This document shows positions 19,907 through 29,201 of a stretch of 31,357 nucleotides of DNA, one piece after another (position 1 is the stretch's first letter; the number at the start of each line of letters is the position of its first letter). The translations under genes were made by a program, and so were the position numbers. This DNA comes from a virus: positions 1 to 31,357 of the IMG/VR virus record IMGVR_UViG_3300025102_000155; one strand, given 5' to 3'. A model generated the notes under the pieces. That model worked only from the letters and a program-made list of their open reading frames with translations. It ran no database searches and was not told the DNA's origin.

Positions 19907-20814
19907 ATAGGACTATTAGGATATGTAGGAGTCAAAAGCAACTTCATTATATTATTATAGTCTCTTTCATTTCGTATATCACTTGGATTCATCTTACCAA
20001 GTCTTTCTTTTGCTAAGGGGCTCTTTATAATTGGTATTTTAGACTTATTAAGTGCTTCTAATATTTTAAATAAGTCTTCAGATTTATTAGACATACCCCT
20101 AGGTAGTTGAATTAAATCTATTAGCTTAATATTTTCAGTAGGTATATACCCTCTAACTCTTTCTTCAAATTCAAACTTAGGATTCATTTGATATAAAGTT
20201 TTTTCTTTTCCGCTTTTTAATTTATCTATTAACTCTCTTGGCACAGAGTAGGATTTTTTAAAATTAGATTCAGTAAAAGGTTGAATCTTAAAACCTTTTT
20301 TTACAAGGTCATCTCTATCCATTACAAATCTTATATCTGTACCTACGTAGTGATGAGGTCTTTCTAAAAACATAGGGTCTCTAGTGATAGAAACAGCAGG
20401 AGACTTCGGGGAATGAGACCAAGGCACACCTTTCGAATCATCTAGAATAAGTGTACCCATCTCTTTCTTAAATGGTCTACCCGGGAACGCTCCCGATGCA
20501 CCTTTTATTGTTCCAGACTCTAGTATATCCTTAGCTGACTCACCTTTTGTAAAATGAGATACTGGGTTACGTAATCTAGTTTTTTCTATAAGTTCTTTAC
20601 CTACAGTACCAAGCCTCTTTAGTGTAAGTAGTGGGGATAAGGCTATATTCTCTACAACAGGGTCTACCCCACCTATGTACTTAGGTCTTTTATCTGCACG
20701 TATACTACCAGTTTGTGCAAATTTATCTAACTCAGCTTCTAATATTAGGTTATCTATATTATTATGTACGCCAGTAGATACAGGTTGGAAATATTTATTA
20801 ACAGTTCTAGGCAT
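19903..20814 (-). CDS. ADP-ribosyltransferase-like virion protein (ART-PolyVal type)
   Basis: This 303-residue protein carries a pattern expected of H-Y/S-E type ADP-ribosyltransferases: H87 in VSHFTKGESAKDILESG.I, a strand with S142-x-T-R in AVSITRDPMFLERPHH, then DIRFVMDRDDL and a Glu cluster FEFEERVRGYIP (213-218). Similar ART domains occur in phage polyvalent proteins and internal virion proteins delivered with the DNA. It would transfer ADP-ribose from NAD to a host target such as RNA polymerase, though the target is unknown. It starts in a TAATG overlap with the 1241-residue gene upstream, so both are co-expressed late. No transmembrane segment. Family call is from motifs only. Confidence 0.6.
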   Translation of the reverse strand: MPRTVNKYFQPVSTGVHNNIDNLILEAELDKFAQTGSIRADKRPKYIGGVDPVVENIALSPLLTLKRLGTVGKELIEKTRLRNPVSHFTKGESAKDILESGTIKGASGAFPGRPFKKEMGTLILDDSKGVPWSHSPKSPAVSITRDPMFLERPHHYVGTDIRFVMDRDDLVKKGFKIQPFTESNFKKSYSVPRELIDKLKSGKEKTLYQMNPKFEFEERVRGYIPTENIKLIDLIQLPRGMSNKSEDLFKILEALNKSKIPIIKSPLAKERLGKMNPSDIRNERDYNNIMKLLLTPTYPNSPI

Positions 20815-23800
20815 TATACGTCAGCCCTCTTCTTATGTTTCTGCATTTTTCTTTTTATAACAGCCTTATAGTTTATGTCTGTTACTAATATAGGGTACAT
20901 AGGGTAAGTGCTATTCCAGTTACGCATATCCTCTAGTGCCTGCTGGTAGGCTTCTGGGGTCTCAGATTTTATTATAGTATCTAATATAGCAGACTTTCTT
21001 CTACCTCTGAGGAACTCTATTCTACTTTGCTTTAAACCCTTTGTTTCTAATTGTTTTGCAAAGTCTTTTAATAAAGGACTACCAGTCATCCTCAATGCTC
21101 TAGAAGGAACTCTTCTTATGAAGTCTCCTTGGTAGTTCTTATAGTCTCTTTCTAATGCACCCATAAACTTAAACAACTCAGATACATCTGACATAAAAGG
21201 TGGCGATGCGAAGAATGCTAATGCTCTAGTGACACTTCTTCCTTCTTCTAACCCAGCCATCATAAAGTCACCCAAGAAACCAAAGGCTCCTATAGCGGCT
21301 ATGTTTTCTACTATCTCTTTAGCATCTGCCTCGAAGAATGTAGCAGGGTCGTATGCCTTTTCACCAGAGGCTAGTTGCTTCATAAGTTCTTTTGCTTTGA
21401 TAGCTAAAGCACCAGTAGCCATACCACCTGCGGCTAATCTAAGCATAGGCATAAAGTTACCCTGAGCTAAATCAAACTTCAATGTATCTATTATAAAATT
21501 ATACTGCCTAAGTCCAAATGATTTAAACTGTAGAAACGGCTTAGCTGATGGTCTATTTAGTATTAGTGGGTCTGATAGTATGTCTTTCTGCAACTGAGAC
21601 TTAACTGCAAATTTACCTATAGCATTAGTAACTGTAGACCTAGGTAGTTGACCATCTTTTATTTGAGCTGGGTCTATACCCATCTTCTGTAATGTATTAT
21701 TAGCCCACTTCTTTGAACCTATTCTACCTAAACCTATTCCTCTTTTACCTATTGATATAGCTACTAAATCATCTACTAAAACCCTAGCTGTTGCGGCGGC
21801 TAATATATTATTGATAGAGTTTATCCTATTGAACTGAGATATGTCAGTTAATCTACCTACAATACTCTTAGATATATCACTCTGTTGTGATATTCCCATC
21901 ATCTCGTTTATGTATTTATATAAGTTACCACCCGATGCATCTACTTGCTTTTTAAAATCTTTGTCAGTCATATACTTGTATGCACCCTTGGTAAACCTCC
22001 AGTACCCCGCAGATAAAGCAGAAGATATTGCAAACTGTGATAAGTTCATAGCTGTTGCAGTACCTAGTGCAATCTTAGTAGATGTCTCCCACTCCATAAC
22101 TTTCTGCATAAAGTCTTTGATTCCGGGATTAAGATTATATCTTTTATTGCGACCTATAGAACCCATAACATGGTTATGTAACTCCATCATAATAGGTAGG
22201 TCATCTACGTTAGCACCATTAAGTAACTCCTTGTATAGCTCTCCTTTTCTACCAAAATTTTTAACCTCTGCTGAACGCCTAGCAACATTGGATGAGTACA
22301 CACCTAGTAACTGCCTTATATCTCTCTCGTAAAATTTAGATGGAAGTTCGTATGTCCTAGCTTTTTCTAAGTTCCCATACTCCTTAAATACTTCACCGTA
22401 TGCAGTTCTACCCATAAGTGCCATAGCCTTAAAGGGGCTAAGTTCTTCAACACCTTCTTTCTTTCTAACTCCTTCTAGTATTGACTCATAAGCTTCCCTA
22501 GTTTCTTTTGATAGAGAAGGCATAGCTTTCTTTATAATTCTATTTAAAAACCTAGCTTCTCCACCTCTACTTTTAGCAAAAGCTTCTGGGTTATTCATTG
22601 ATTGTATTATTAAGTCTATATAGTCGTTTTTTAAATCGCTAACCAACATCTCCTCGCCCTTCTTAGCTGATTCTTTTGATATCATATCTGATATTTTGTA
22701 TATATCAGCAAATATTTTTTCAGCCAAACCTCTCTTAAGTATCTTCGGTATGTAGTTTTCTATATATCCAACATCAACTCCAGATTGACGAGCTCTATTA
22801 AAAAGAAAATCAGATATCTGTTTATAGCCCATGGTATCTGGTGTATTTATTCCTTGCTCAACAGCGTCAGATAAAAGCTCCCAATACCTCTTAGAAACAT
22901 CAGACTCATTCATCTTCATAGCCCTAGCCAAGCTTCTAACTTGTTCTTTAGTTGGTTTCTCAGTGTTTAATCCAAACTGAGACATAAGGTCAAATGTTTC
23001 TGATAATGTTTTTCTCTGGTCTACTACAAACTTATCAACTTTAGCAACATAAATTCTTCTTACTGGACTTACGCTTCCTTGATTTCTTGCTGGTCTAAAA
23101 ACGTCTAATAATTTATTAGCAGGAGCAGGTAGCATATCATCTAAGAATATACTAAACCTAGTTTTCTGTAAATCTATGCCATTCTTTTGCATATCTTCTA
23201 ATGCTTTTTTAGTATACTTTTCGACAGTTAACTTATCTCTTAGATTTCCTATCTCTTCATTAGTCTGGTCTTTTAATCTTTTTGGTAATTTTTCTCCACT
23301 TTTATCAGCTCTTTGCAAACCTCTATTAGTTTCTTTTACACCATCAGAATGACCTAATTCTTTTTCTAACTTCCTAATCTCACTTTCTCTCTTAACTCTT
23401 AATTCTTTTGGTGATATGTTTACATTTTCTGGTTTTCTGTAGTAAGTAAAAAACATATCTTTATTGATTGACTTTACTTCACCAGTATCCAAGAATCTTA
23501 CTTGAACATCTTTGTCATTAAAGCTGAGTATCTTAGCTTCCCTTTTGCCTTGCCTATCTGTTCGTATAGTTTCATGTAACTCTTCAGCGTAACTCCTCTT
23601 ACCTGTTAATTCAGCTTGTGTTTTTACATCAAAACCTTCCGGTATAGGTTGCTTAGATATCTCTGGCTCAACAATATATTTCTTTAATTTGCTTAGTTTT
23701 TCAAATCCTTTAGTAGCCGCCTTATTAACACCCTTAATACCTAATACCATACCGCCTGCATGAATCCAATCTTCAGGTGTAGGTGCTCTACCTTCTAGAA

Positions 23801-24539
23801 GTGGAGCCGCAGTACCGAACTGACCAACCTCTACAATAGTCCTGCCTAATACATTGACACCTTTATCTGTTAAGAATGCGTTTGTACCTCCTGTCATACC
23901 ACCTAGCACAACACCCTTAGCACCAGCCTTTACTACTTTGCCCGGAGTTATAGTCCCATCTGATAGGTATTCATTCAATGCCTCGCCAGCACCTGAGTAT
24001 AGACCTAATGCACCAGCACCAGTACCAGATTTAACTGCATAATCAAGTGCTTTATTAGCTGTGGTAGCCGCAACTTTTTTAGAAACATTATTATTTACTA
24101 GTTTTTTGAATACAAACTTTTTTAATGTTTGCTTACCACCAGCTTTAGCTAATACACCCCCTATACCACCACCTGCTACAGTAGTAGCAAAGTCTAGTGG
24201 TGTAAAAAACGATGCTACACCAGCCGCTACATCTGCAATTATACCCGGATGATAATCACCTAGGTCATATACTTGTTCCTTACCAGTAGCTATAGCTTCA
24301 GCCATACCTTGTAAAGACCTATTGTACCCATCTTTCCATATAGTACCTAGTTGGTCTATTATACCACTCTCGTCATTGGGGTTGTATTCTGACTGTTGAG
24401 AATCTAACTTATACTGAGGAAACTTTCTAGTTATAATCTTGTAAGCTAATTCATCGCTCATTGCATTATACTTAGGGTCAACAGCTCTGAAGTCATTGAC
24501 TAGCTGTTCCACTGTCATATTTGAATTAAATTGTGGCAT
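20814..24539 (-). CDS. Very large internal virion / DNA-ejection protein
   Basis: At 1241 residues this is the largest product in the window. The N-terminus (MTVEQLVNDFRAVDPKYNAM, SDELAYKIITRKFPQYK) is of the type seen in phage internal and polyvalent proteins. Gly/Ala-rich hydrophobic stretches follow (about 99-130 and 165-260, glycine-zipper like), then a possible small beta-barrel (AKILSFNDKDVQVRFLDTGE), then long helical segments with two more hydrophobic stretches near 1020-1090. This fits proteins that leave the virion and form a channel across the cell envelope for DNA, like the T7 gp14-gp16 group, though I see no sequence identity to these. The start has no good SD and lies eight bases after the previous stop. 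Confidence 0.6.
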   Translation of the reverse strand: MPQFNSNMTVEQLVNDFRAVDPKYNAMSDELAYKIITRKFPQYKLDSQQSEYNPNDESGIIDQLGTIWKDGYNRSLQGMAEAIATGKEQVYDLGDYHPGIIADVAAGVASFFTPLDFATTVAGGGIGGVLAKAGGKQTLKKFVFKKLVNNNVSKKVAATTANKALDYAVKSGTGAGALGLYSGAGEALNEYLSDGTITPGKVVKAGAKGVVLGGMTGGTNAFLTDKGVNVLGRTIVEVGQFGTAAPLLEGRAPTPEDWIHAGGMVLGIKGVNKAATKGFEKLSKLKKYIVEPEISKQPIPEGFDVKTQAELTGKRSYAEELHETIRTDRQGKREAKILSFNDKDVQVRFLDTGEVKSINKDMFFTYYRKPENVNISPKELRVKRESEIRKLEKELGHSDGVKETNRGLQRADKSGEKLPKRLKDQTNEEIGNLRDKLTVEKYTKKALEDMQKNGIDLQKTRFSIFLDDMLPAPANKLLDVFRPARNQGSVSPVRRIYVAKVDKFVVDQRKTLSETFDLMSQFGLNTEKPTKEQVRSLARAMKMNESDVSKRYWELLSDAVEQGINTPDTMGYKQISDFLFNRARQSGVDVGYIENYIPKILKRGLAEKIFADIYKISDMISKESAKKGEEMLVSDLKNDYIDLIIQSMNNPEAFAKSRGGEARFLNRIIKKAMPSLSKETREAYESILEGVRKKEGVEELSPFKAMALMGRTAYGEVFKEYGNLEKARTYELPSKFYERDIRQLLGVYSSNVARRSAEVKNFGRKGELYKELLNGANVDDLPIMMELHNHVMGSIGRNKRYNLNPGIKDFMQKVMEWETSTKIALGTATAMNLSQFAISSALSAGYWRFTKGAYKYMTDKDFKKQVDASGGNLYKYINEMMGISQQSDISKSIVGRLTDISQFNRINSINNILAAATARVLVDDLVAISIGKRGIGLGRIGSKKWANNTLQKMGIDPAQIKDGQLPRSTVTNAIGKFAVKSQLQKDILSDPLILNRPSAKPFLQFKSFGLRQYNFIIDTLKFDLAQGNFMPMLRLAAGGMATGALAIKAKELMKQLASGEKAYDPATFFEADAKEIVENIAAIGAFGFLGDFMMAGLEEGRSVTRALAFFASPPFMSDVSELFKFMGALERDYKNYQGDFIRRVPSRALRMTGSPLLKDFAKQLETKGLKQSRIEFLRGRRKSAILDTIIKSETPEAYQQALEDMRNWNSTYPMYPILVTDINYKAVIKRKMQKHKKRADV

Positions 24540-24547
24540 ACTTAAAT

Positions 24548-26038
24548 TTATCTAAAAGGAGCTTTGTATCCAAGTAAATCTAATGTTTGTTCAAGACCTT
24601 GTAACGTATTGTCAAATCCCTTGCTCATAGTGTTTTTAAAGTTATTAGATGCACTTTGTTCGTTAATATCTCCACCACTTTCATTATATAGACTAATTAA
24701 CCTAGCAAGTTCATTGCGACTCATTGAAGCACTTGACTTAGTTCTTTCTGTATACCTAGGGTCTATAGATAAAGAACCCTCGGAGCTGTCGTATATCTTA
24801 GAGAAGTCTTTCACAATAGATTTTTTTATTTTATCTATTTTATTATTTAATGATTTTTGTTTTTTCTCATTCTTAACAGGAGTTTTGTCTAGTTGTTCTT
24901 GAAATGAATCTAATTTATTTAATCTTGATGTAAAGTCAATAAGGGGAAGGAACTTAGAACGAGTTTTTCTTTTTGGTTTCTTATTTTCTTCTGCTTTAGC
25001 AGAGCTTAGTCCACTTAGTAAAACATCGGTAAAGTCTCCTGATGAAGGGATGCTTACATTCTCAACATCTTTTCCAGATGCATTTTTACTAGCCGCATCT
25101 ACAGCACTTTCAACTATATCTTCTCCATCTGAAAACAATACGTTATACATATCATCAGTATAAAATCCATCTTCGACTGCTAACGGACTAAGTACTTGGT
25201 CATTACCTAAGGGATTATCTAATGCATCTATGCCGCTATATGGGTCTCTACTAGAATCACCTCTTTGTGTATTAGGAGTCTGTAGTATGGAGTCTATTTC
25301 TCCTTGTAGATTTTGGATAACTATAGTATTTTGTGATAGTGCATCGGTAACATCCATACCGCTAGCTTGCTGTGTTAGTAAGTCTGCTTGTTGCTTTCTA
25401 AGTGCTGTCAACCTAGTTGTATTTGAATTTATTAAATATTTCTGTTCATCATTTAAGCTACCTTGCTTTAAATAATTACTAACTAAAAACTCATTATATG
25501 TATTATCGTCTCCAAATAAATCTAATGCTTCTGCTTTACTTATTTGACTATCAGCATCCTTTCCTTGATTATATAAATTCATTCTAGACGTAATTGTTTG
25601 TAACTGTCTTCTCCCTGACTTTTGAATATTGTTTGCATATTGTCTAGCTCTTGACTTAGCTCTTGGGTCTGCAACATCTATCAATAAAGAGTCTATATTC
25701 ATATTAGCTATGTCTTGTGCATTCATACCAGAAAAAGATTCATTTATATATTGCTTAGCTATTTCAAAATCAGAATTAGATTTTTCAATTTGAAACTTCT
25801 CTTTATTTATTTCAGCATTTTGAAACGCTATATTATTTTGAAACTTTTGTTGCCTTAGAGAATCTTGATACCTATCTTCATTCTCATTCATCTGCCTTTC
25901 AGATAGCTTTAATCTAGCATCAGCACGCTCTTGTTCTCTAAGAGACAACTGATACTGAGGACTAGCGTATTTAGATATCTCTTTTAAGAATACTTCTAAT
26001 CCGCTTTCTGGTTCTTGTAATACTATTCTTCTTGCCAT
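24548..26038 (-). CDS. Coiled-coil internal virion protein
   Basis: A 496-residue hydrophilic protein. Residues about 30-100 form a long helix rich in Gln, Asn and charged residues (ERQMNENEDRYQDSLRQQ, then FQNAEINKEKFQIEKSN), typical of internal virion or ejection proteins. A Ser/Asp-rich linker follows, then a basic helical part (KKQKSLNNKIDKIKKSIV). An AAGAGG site precedes the ATG. It lies between the repeat-bearing protein and the giant protein, so it probably forms part of the same ejection machinery. No enzyme motif is visible. Confidence 0.55.
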   Translation of the reverse strand: MARRIVLQEPESGLEVFLKEISKYASPQYQLSLREQERADARLKLSERQMNENEDRYQDSLRQQKFQNNIAFQNAEINKEKFQIEKSNSDFEIAKQYINESFSGMNAQDIANMNIDSLLIDVADPRAKSRARQYANNIQKSGRRQLQTITSRMNLYNQGKDADSQISKAEALDLFGDDNTYNEFLVSNYLKQGSLNDEQKYLINSNTTRLTALRKQQADLLTQQASGMDVTDALSQNTIVIQNLQGEIDSILQTPNTQRGDSSRDPYSGIDALDNPLGNDQVLSPLAVEDGFYTDDMYNVLFSDGEDIVESAVDAASKNASGKDVENVSIPSSGDFTDVLLSGLSSAKAEENKKPKRKTRSKFLPLIDFTSRLNKLDSFQEQLDKTPVKNEKKQKSLNNKIDKIKKSIVKDFSKIYDSSEGSLSIDPRYTERTKSSASMSRNELARLISLYNESGGDINEQSASNNFKNTMSKGFDNTLQGLEQTLDLLGYKAPFR

Positions 26039-26048
26039 TATATACCTC

Positions 26049-27551
26049 TTAAGTAAATTCTACCCCACCTTGAGTTTCTAGTTGAGTTAGATATGCTATT
26101 AATTCAGACATCTGCCTATCCTGTTCTGAGGAAGCTATGTCAGTAGCGGCTCTGTCTATTCCTGAGTAAGCACCAGTTCTTGCAGTTGATACGGCTTGTT
26201 GTCGACCCCCAAACCCTTCAAAGCCACCTCCATATTGCTGTACGCTGGGCATAAGACCAGTAAGGTTAGACCTATAGTCTCCTATCATATCTTGAACTTT
26301 TTCAGCTCCTACAGATGGGTCAAAGCCAAAAAGTTCTGTTACTCTATTTAATATAGCCGCATCCTCTGGTCTACCCCCATAAAGGTCAAAACCTTTTTGT
26401 AAAAATGAAGGGGTATAAGACTGTGCTGTACTTGTTCCAGACGGAGTTGAATACCCAGTGTCGCCACCCTCTAGGTAGCTTTTACTCTTTTCAAATGATG
26501 GTACCTTATTTTGTTCACGAGCCTTAAGTAACATCATTACTTGCTCCATAGCATCTTTAGGGTCTATCATATCAGCTTCACGCATAGAACTTAATGATTC
26601 TCTCTGCCTTGGGCCAAAGTTGTATCTATCTAACATAGCGGCTGTCTTTAATAAATCATCTATATTGCTAAACATTTTTCTAGATTTTCCTATTTCATTA
26701 ACTACACCTACAGAGCCACCATTTTGAAATTCCTCCATCATTTCCTTAAACTCTTCTGGTCTGTATCTGGGAAGTTCTGGCCTCATATTTAACTTTGGAG
26801 TCGTGCCTAATATTTCAGCTAAAATTTCCTGCTCTGGGTTATGTAAGCCTTGAATTTGTCTTATGTAAAGAGACATTGGATACGCTCCATCGTATTGTTT
26901 TTCATACGCCTGTATTAAAGCACCTAAGCTTTGAGGTTGTTCTAAAACCTCTGCTGGCAGTTCCGTACCGGTTCTTACTTTATACGATGGAGTGTATCCA
27001 AGAACCGGTAAAGTCTTACCACCATTTTTATAACCAGCTATACCGCCTTTCTGAAACTCTTCCATTTGTTCTTTAAATCTTTTCGGGTCATATCTAAAAA
27101 GGTCTGGTCTATCATCGGACAATGGAGTTCTGCCTAATATCTCAGCTAGTATATCCTGCTCTGGATTTTGCAAACCTTGAAGTTGTCTTATATAAAGACT
27201 CATTGGAACGTTTCCATCGTATTGATTTTTATACAATTGTATTAATTCATCTAAGCTTTGAGGTTGCTCTGAAACCTTTTTTGAAATCGCTTTACCACCT
27301 TCATTCATCATAGCTGAATCTCTAGTCATATCAACACTTCTTTGATTTGCTAGGGTATTTAGAGCCAGTAGTTCATCTATAGCTGAGTGCCCATGCTCTC
27401 CTTGAGGAACAAGACCTCCCCCTGCGTATCCTAATCTATCTGCGTTATTTATCATATCCATAGTATTCTTTCCTAATTTATCTACTGCTTCTTTGCGAAC
27501 TACATATTCTCCTGACTGTAGCATTGCTGGTATATTATCTGATTGAGCCAT
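26049..27551 (-). CDS. Virion-associated protein with an internal 76-residue duplication
   Basis: A 500-residue structural protein. The N-terminus SDNIPAMLQSGEYVVRKEAV followed by D-K-L-G is a motif found in phage tail and internal proteins, possibly binding or folding in the virion. Two copies of a 76-residue unit (EQPQSL..LIQ.Y..QYDG then PMSLYIRQ.QGL.NPEQ.IL, ending M.EFQ.GG) lie at about 95-170 and 204-279. Gly-rich loops and Gly/Gln-rich stretches follow. I start at ATG 27551, which overlaps the previous stop by one base (TGATG); a GTG three bases upstream is the alternative. Function within the virion is not clear. Confidence 0.65.
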   Translation of the reverse strand: MAQSDNIPAMLQSGEYVVRKEAVDKLGKNTMDMINNADRLGYAGGGLVPQGEHGHSAIDELLALNTLANQRSVDMTRDSAMMNEGGKAISKKVSEQPQSLDELIQLYKNQYDGNVPMSLYIRQLQGLQNPEQDILAEILGRTPLSDDRPDLFRYDPKRFKEQMEEFQKGGIAGYKNGGKTLPVLGYTPSYKVRTGTELPAEVLEQPQSLGALIQAYEKQYDGAYPMSLYIRQIQGLHNPEQEILAEILGTTPKLNMRPELPRYRPEEFKEMMEEFQNGGSVGVVNEIGKSRKMFSNIDDLLKTAAMLDRYNFGPRQRESLSSMREADMIDPKDAMEQVMMLLKAREQNKVPSFEKSKSYLEGGDTGYSTPSGTSTAQSYTPSFLQKGFDLYGGRPEDAAILNRVTELFGFDPSVGAEKVQDMIGDYRSNLTGLMPSVQQYGGGFEGFGGRQQAVSTARTGAYSGIDRAATDIASSEQDRQMSELIAYLTQLETQGGVEFT

Positions 27552-28585
27552 CACACTATTCTCCTGCCATAATTATTTGGATTAATTAGACCTCTAGAAA
27601 GACCCCCTCCCATATATCCCCTCAATTCCTTAAGGTACTGTCCTCTATTAAATCCAGTGCCTATCTCAGGGGATTGTCCTATAGTACGCCATAACATATC
27701 TAATAACTTTTCATCGGACACATCAAGTCCGGAACTCCCGCCTAATATAATTTCATCAGTCATAGGTGACTCACTAGGTCTATTAATCATTGAAGATACT
27801 GATGACTTTACATTTTCAAGTAAGTCGGGGTTTATAGGCCCAAATGTTGTAGGTGAAGGAGCTTCGATAATATTTCTTGCATCTGATAGTATGTCTTTAG
27901 ATGACTCTAAAGCCATTCTGCCCGTTGAGAAGTCTGATGGTATAGTATCTGATAATGAAACTTTACTTTCTGTTAGTGGCCCAGATGTTAAAAAGTTTTT
28001 TTCTCCTAAGCTTCTTTGTAATCCTAATTCTGGTTTTTCAATATCAAAAGCCATAGCTTTTTTAAGAGTTGGGTCTCCAACTGAAGCAGCTTGTTTTGAT
28101 TCTTTAATATCACCTAAAGCCTTAAAGCCTCCAGATAAAACAAAGTCAGTTAATGCAGTACTCCCGGCTTGACCCAATGCTCTCTCTCCGATGCCTTCAC
28201 CTAAGCTTTTTTGGTAATCTTTTAAAGTACTGAAATCTTTAGCTAGGAATCCTGTGCTACTTTCTGAAACATCTTCAGCTCCTATACCTCCAAGTGTTTC
28301 ACCTAAACCTCTTCCTAAACCAGCACCGGCTCCTTTAAGCAATGCTCCACCAACAAGGCCTACTGGCCCAAGAACCGCTGTTGCTAGAGCTGGTAACGCA
28401 TAAGTACCGGCAAAGCTACCTAAAGTGCCAGCCATTTTTCTAAAAAAACCTTCTTTCTCAGCTTTCTTAGCTTCTTCTTCCAATTCTTCCTGAGCTTCCA
28501 TTACACCACTGCCAATAAATGCTTGACCTAAGGCTCTTTTTGTAGCTCCACCTTCTTGATATTGTCTTATAGTATTATACTGCAT
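27551..28585 (-). CDS. Glycine-zipper virion protein
   Basis: A 344-residue protein with a charged helical start (EAQEELEEEAKKAEKEGFFR) and then a long Gly/Ala-rich hydrophobic region (about 50-100: SFAGTYALPALATAVLGPVG and LLKGAGAGLGRGLGETLG). Such glycine zippers are typical of phage ejection proteins that insert into membranes. The rest is a low-complexity Ser/Leu-rich region. The ATG is at 28585 with AGGTAGAG upstream. It ends in a TGATG overlap with the next gene. Co-expressed with the virion genes on either side. Confidence 0.6.
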   Translation of the reverse strand: MQYNTIRQYQEGGATKRALGQAFIGSGVMEAQEELEEEAKKAEKEGFFRKMAGTLGSFAGTYALPALATAVLGPVGLVGGALLKGAGAGLGRGLGETLGGIGAEDVSESSTGFLAKDFSTLKDYQKSLGEGIGERALGQAGSTALTDFVLSGGFKALGDIKESKQAASVGDPTLKKAMAFDIEKPELGLQRSLGEKNFLTSGPLTESKVSLSDTIPSDFSTGRMALESSKDILSDARNIIEAPSPTTFGPINPDLLENVKSSVSSMINRPSESPMTDEIILGGSSGLDVSDEKLLDMLWRTIGQSPEIGTGFNRGQYLKELRGYMGGGLSRGLINPNNYGRRIV

Positions 28586-28589
28586 ATCT

Positions 28590-29201
28590 CTACCTGTTTA
28601 ATGTATTATATTGCCAAACACATACAGCTCTTAAATGAGTTGGGTCACTAGAACATTGAACGCTAATAGATATTAGGTTTCCTTTGTCAAAACTATTTAA
28701 GTCAGAGAATATATACTCTAACGTGGTAGTTGAAGATAGTGACTGCGTTATTGTTTTTTGTGCTGTAGTGTTAGAATTTATATGTAAGCCAACTGCTGTA
28801 TTGCCACCAGATGCGTTACCATATAGTAAAATCTTTTTAAGTACACCATTGTATGGTGCTATCCAAGTTGTTGTATGGTCTATTGATGTATTCTTTGCTT
28901 TACCATTTACACCTAAATAGACCTTATCTGTTCCCGGACTTTCAACATTGTGGTTAGTGTACTCTAATTCATTACCTCTTATCTCTCCAGATACTTGTAG
29001 ATTTCTATCTACATACTGATTACCATCTGATGTCATAAAAGATTTAAATACTAAACCTTTATGCTTTCTGAGTACTGCTAGCCTACCGCCCTCTAAAGAC
29101 ACAGATACACCACCTTCTTGTAAAGAAGATGCTGGACTACCATTGCTAAAAGTTTGTGGCTGTTCAGTAAAATTAATTAATCTTCTTATGTCTCTAGACA
29201 T
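28590..29201 (-). CDS. Fibre- or tail-spike-like beta protein
   Basis: A 203-residue protein. After a short N-terminal part and a strand-rich segment (VSVSLEGGRLAVLRKHKGLV), the C-terminal half (TTTWIAPYNGVLKKILLYGN, and later FSDLNSFDKGNLISISVQCS) looks like the beta-sandwich end domain found on many phage tail and decoration proteins. It starts in a TAATG overlap with the large tail gene upstream, and its stop is four bases before the next start. A structural, surface-exposed role is likely; receptor binding is possible but not shown. Confidence 0.6.
   Translation of the reverse strand: MSRDIRRLINFTEQPQTFSNGSPASSLQEGGVSVSLEGGRLAVLRKHKGLVFKSFMTSDGNQYVDRNLQVSGEIRGNELEYTNHNVESPGTDKVYLGVNGKAKNTSIDHTTTWIAPYNGVLKKILLYGNASGGNTAVGLHINSNTTAQKTITQSLSSTTTLEYIFSDLNSFDKGNLISISVQCSSDPTHLRAVCVWQYNTLNR

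Noticed and set aside
19880-19960. Bidirectional intrinsic terminator between the convergent operons
   Set aside because: Only a 4-bp CCTA/TAGG pairing is visible around the shared stops, too weak for a terminator.
23854-24252. Pro/Ala-rich frames on the plus strand opposite the giant virion protein
   Set aside because: Antisense of the Gly/Ala-rich zipper region of the real gene; composition is that expected from the opposite strand and there is no SD.
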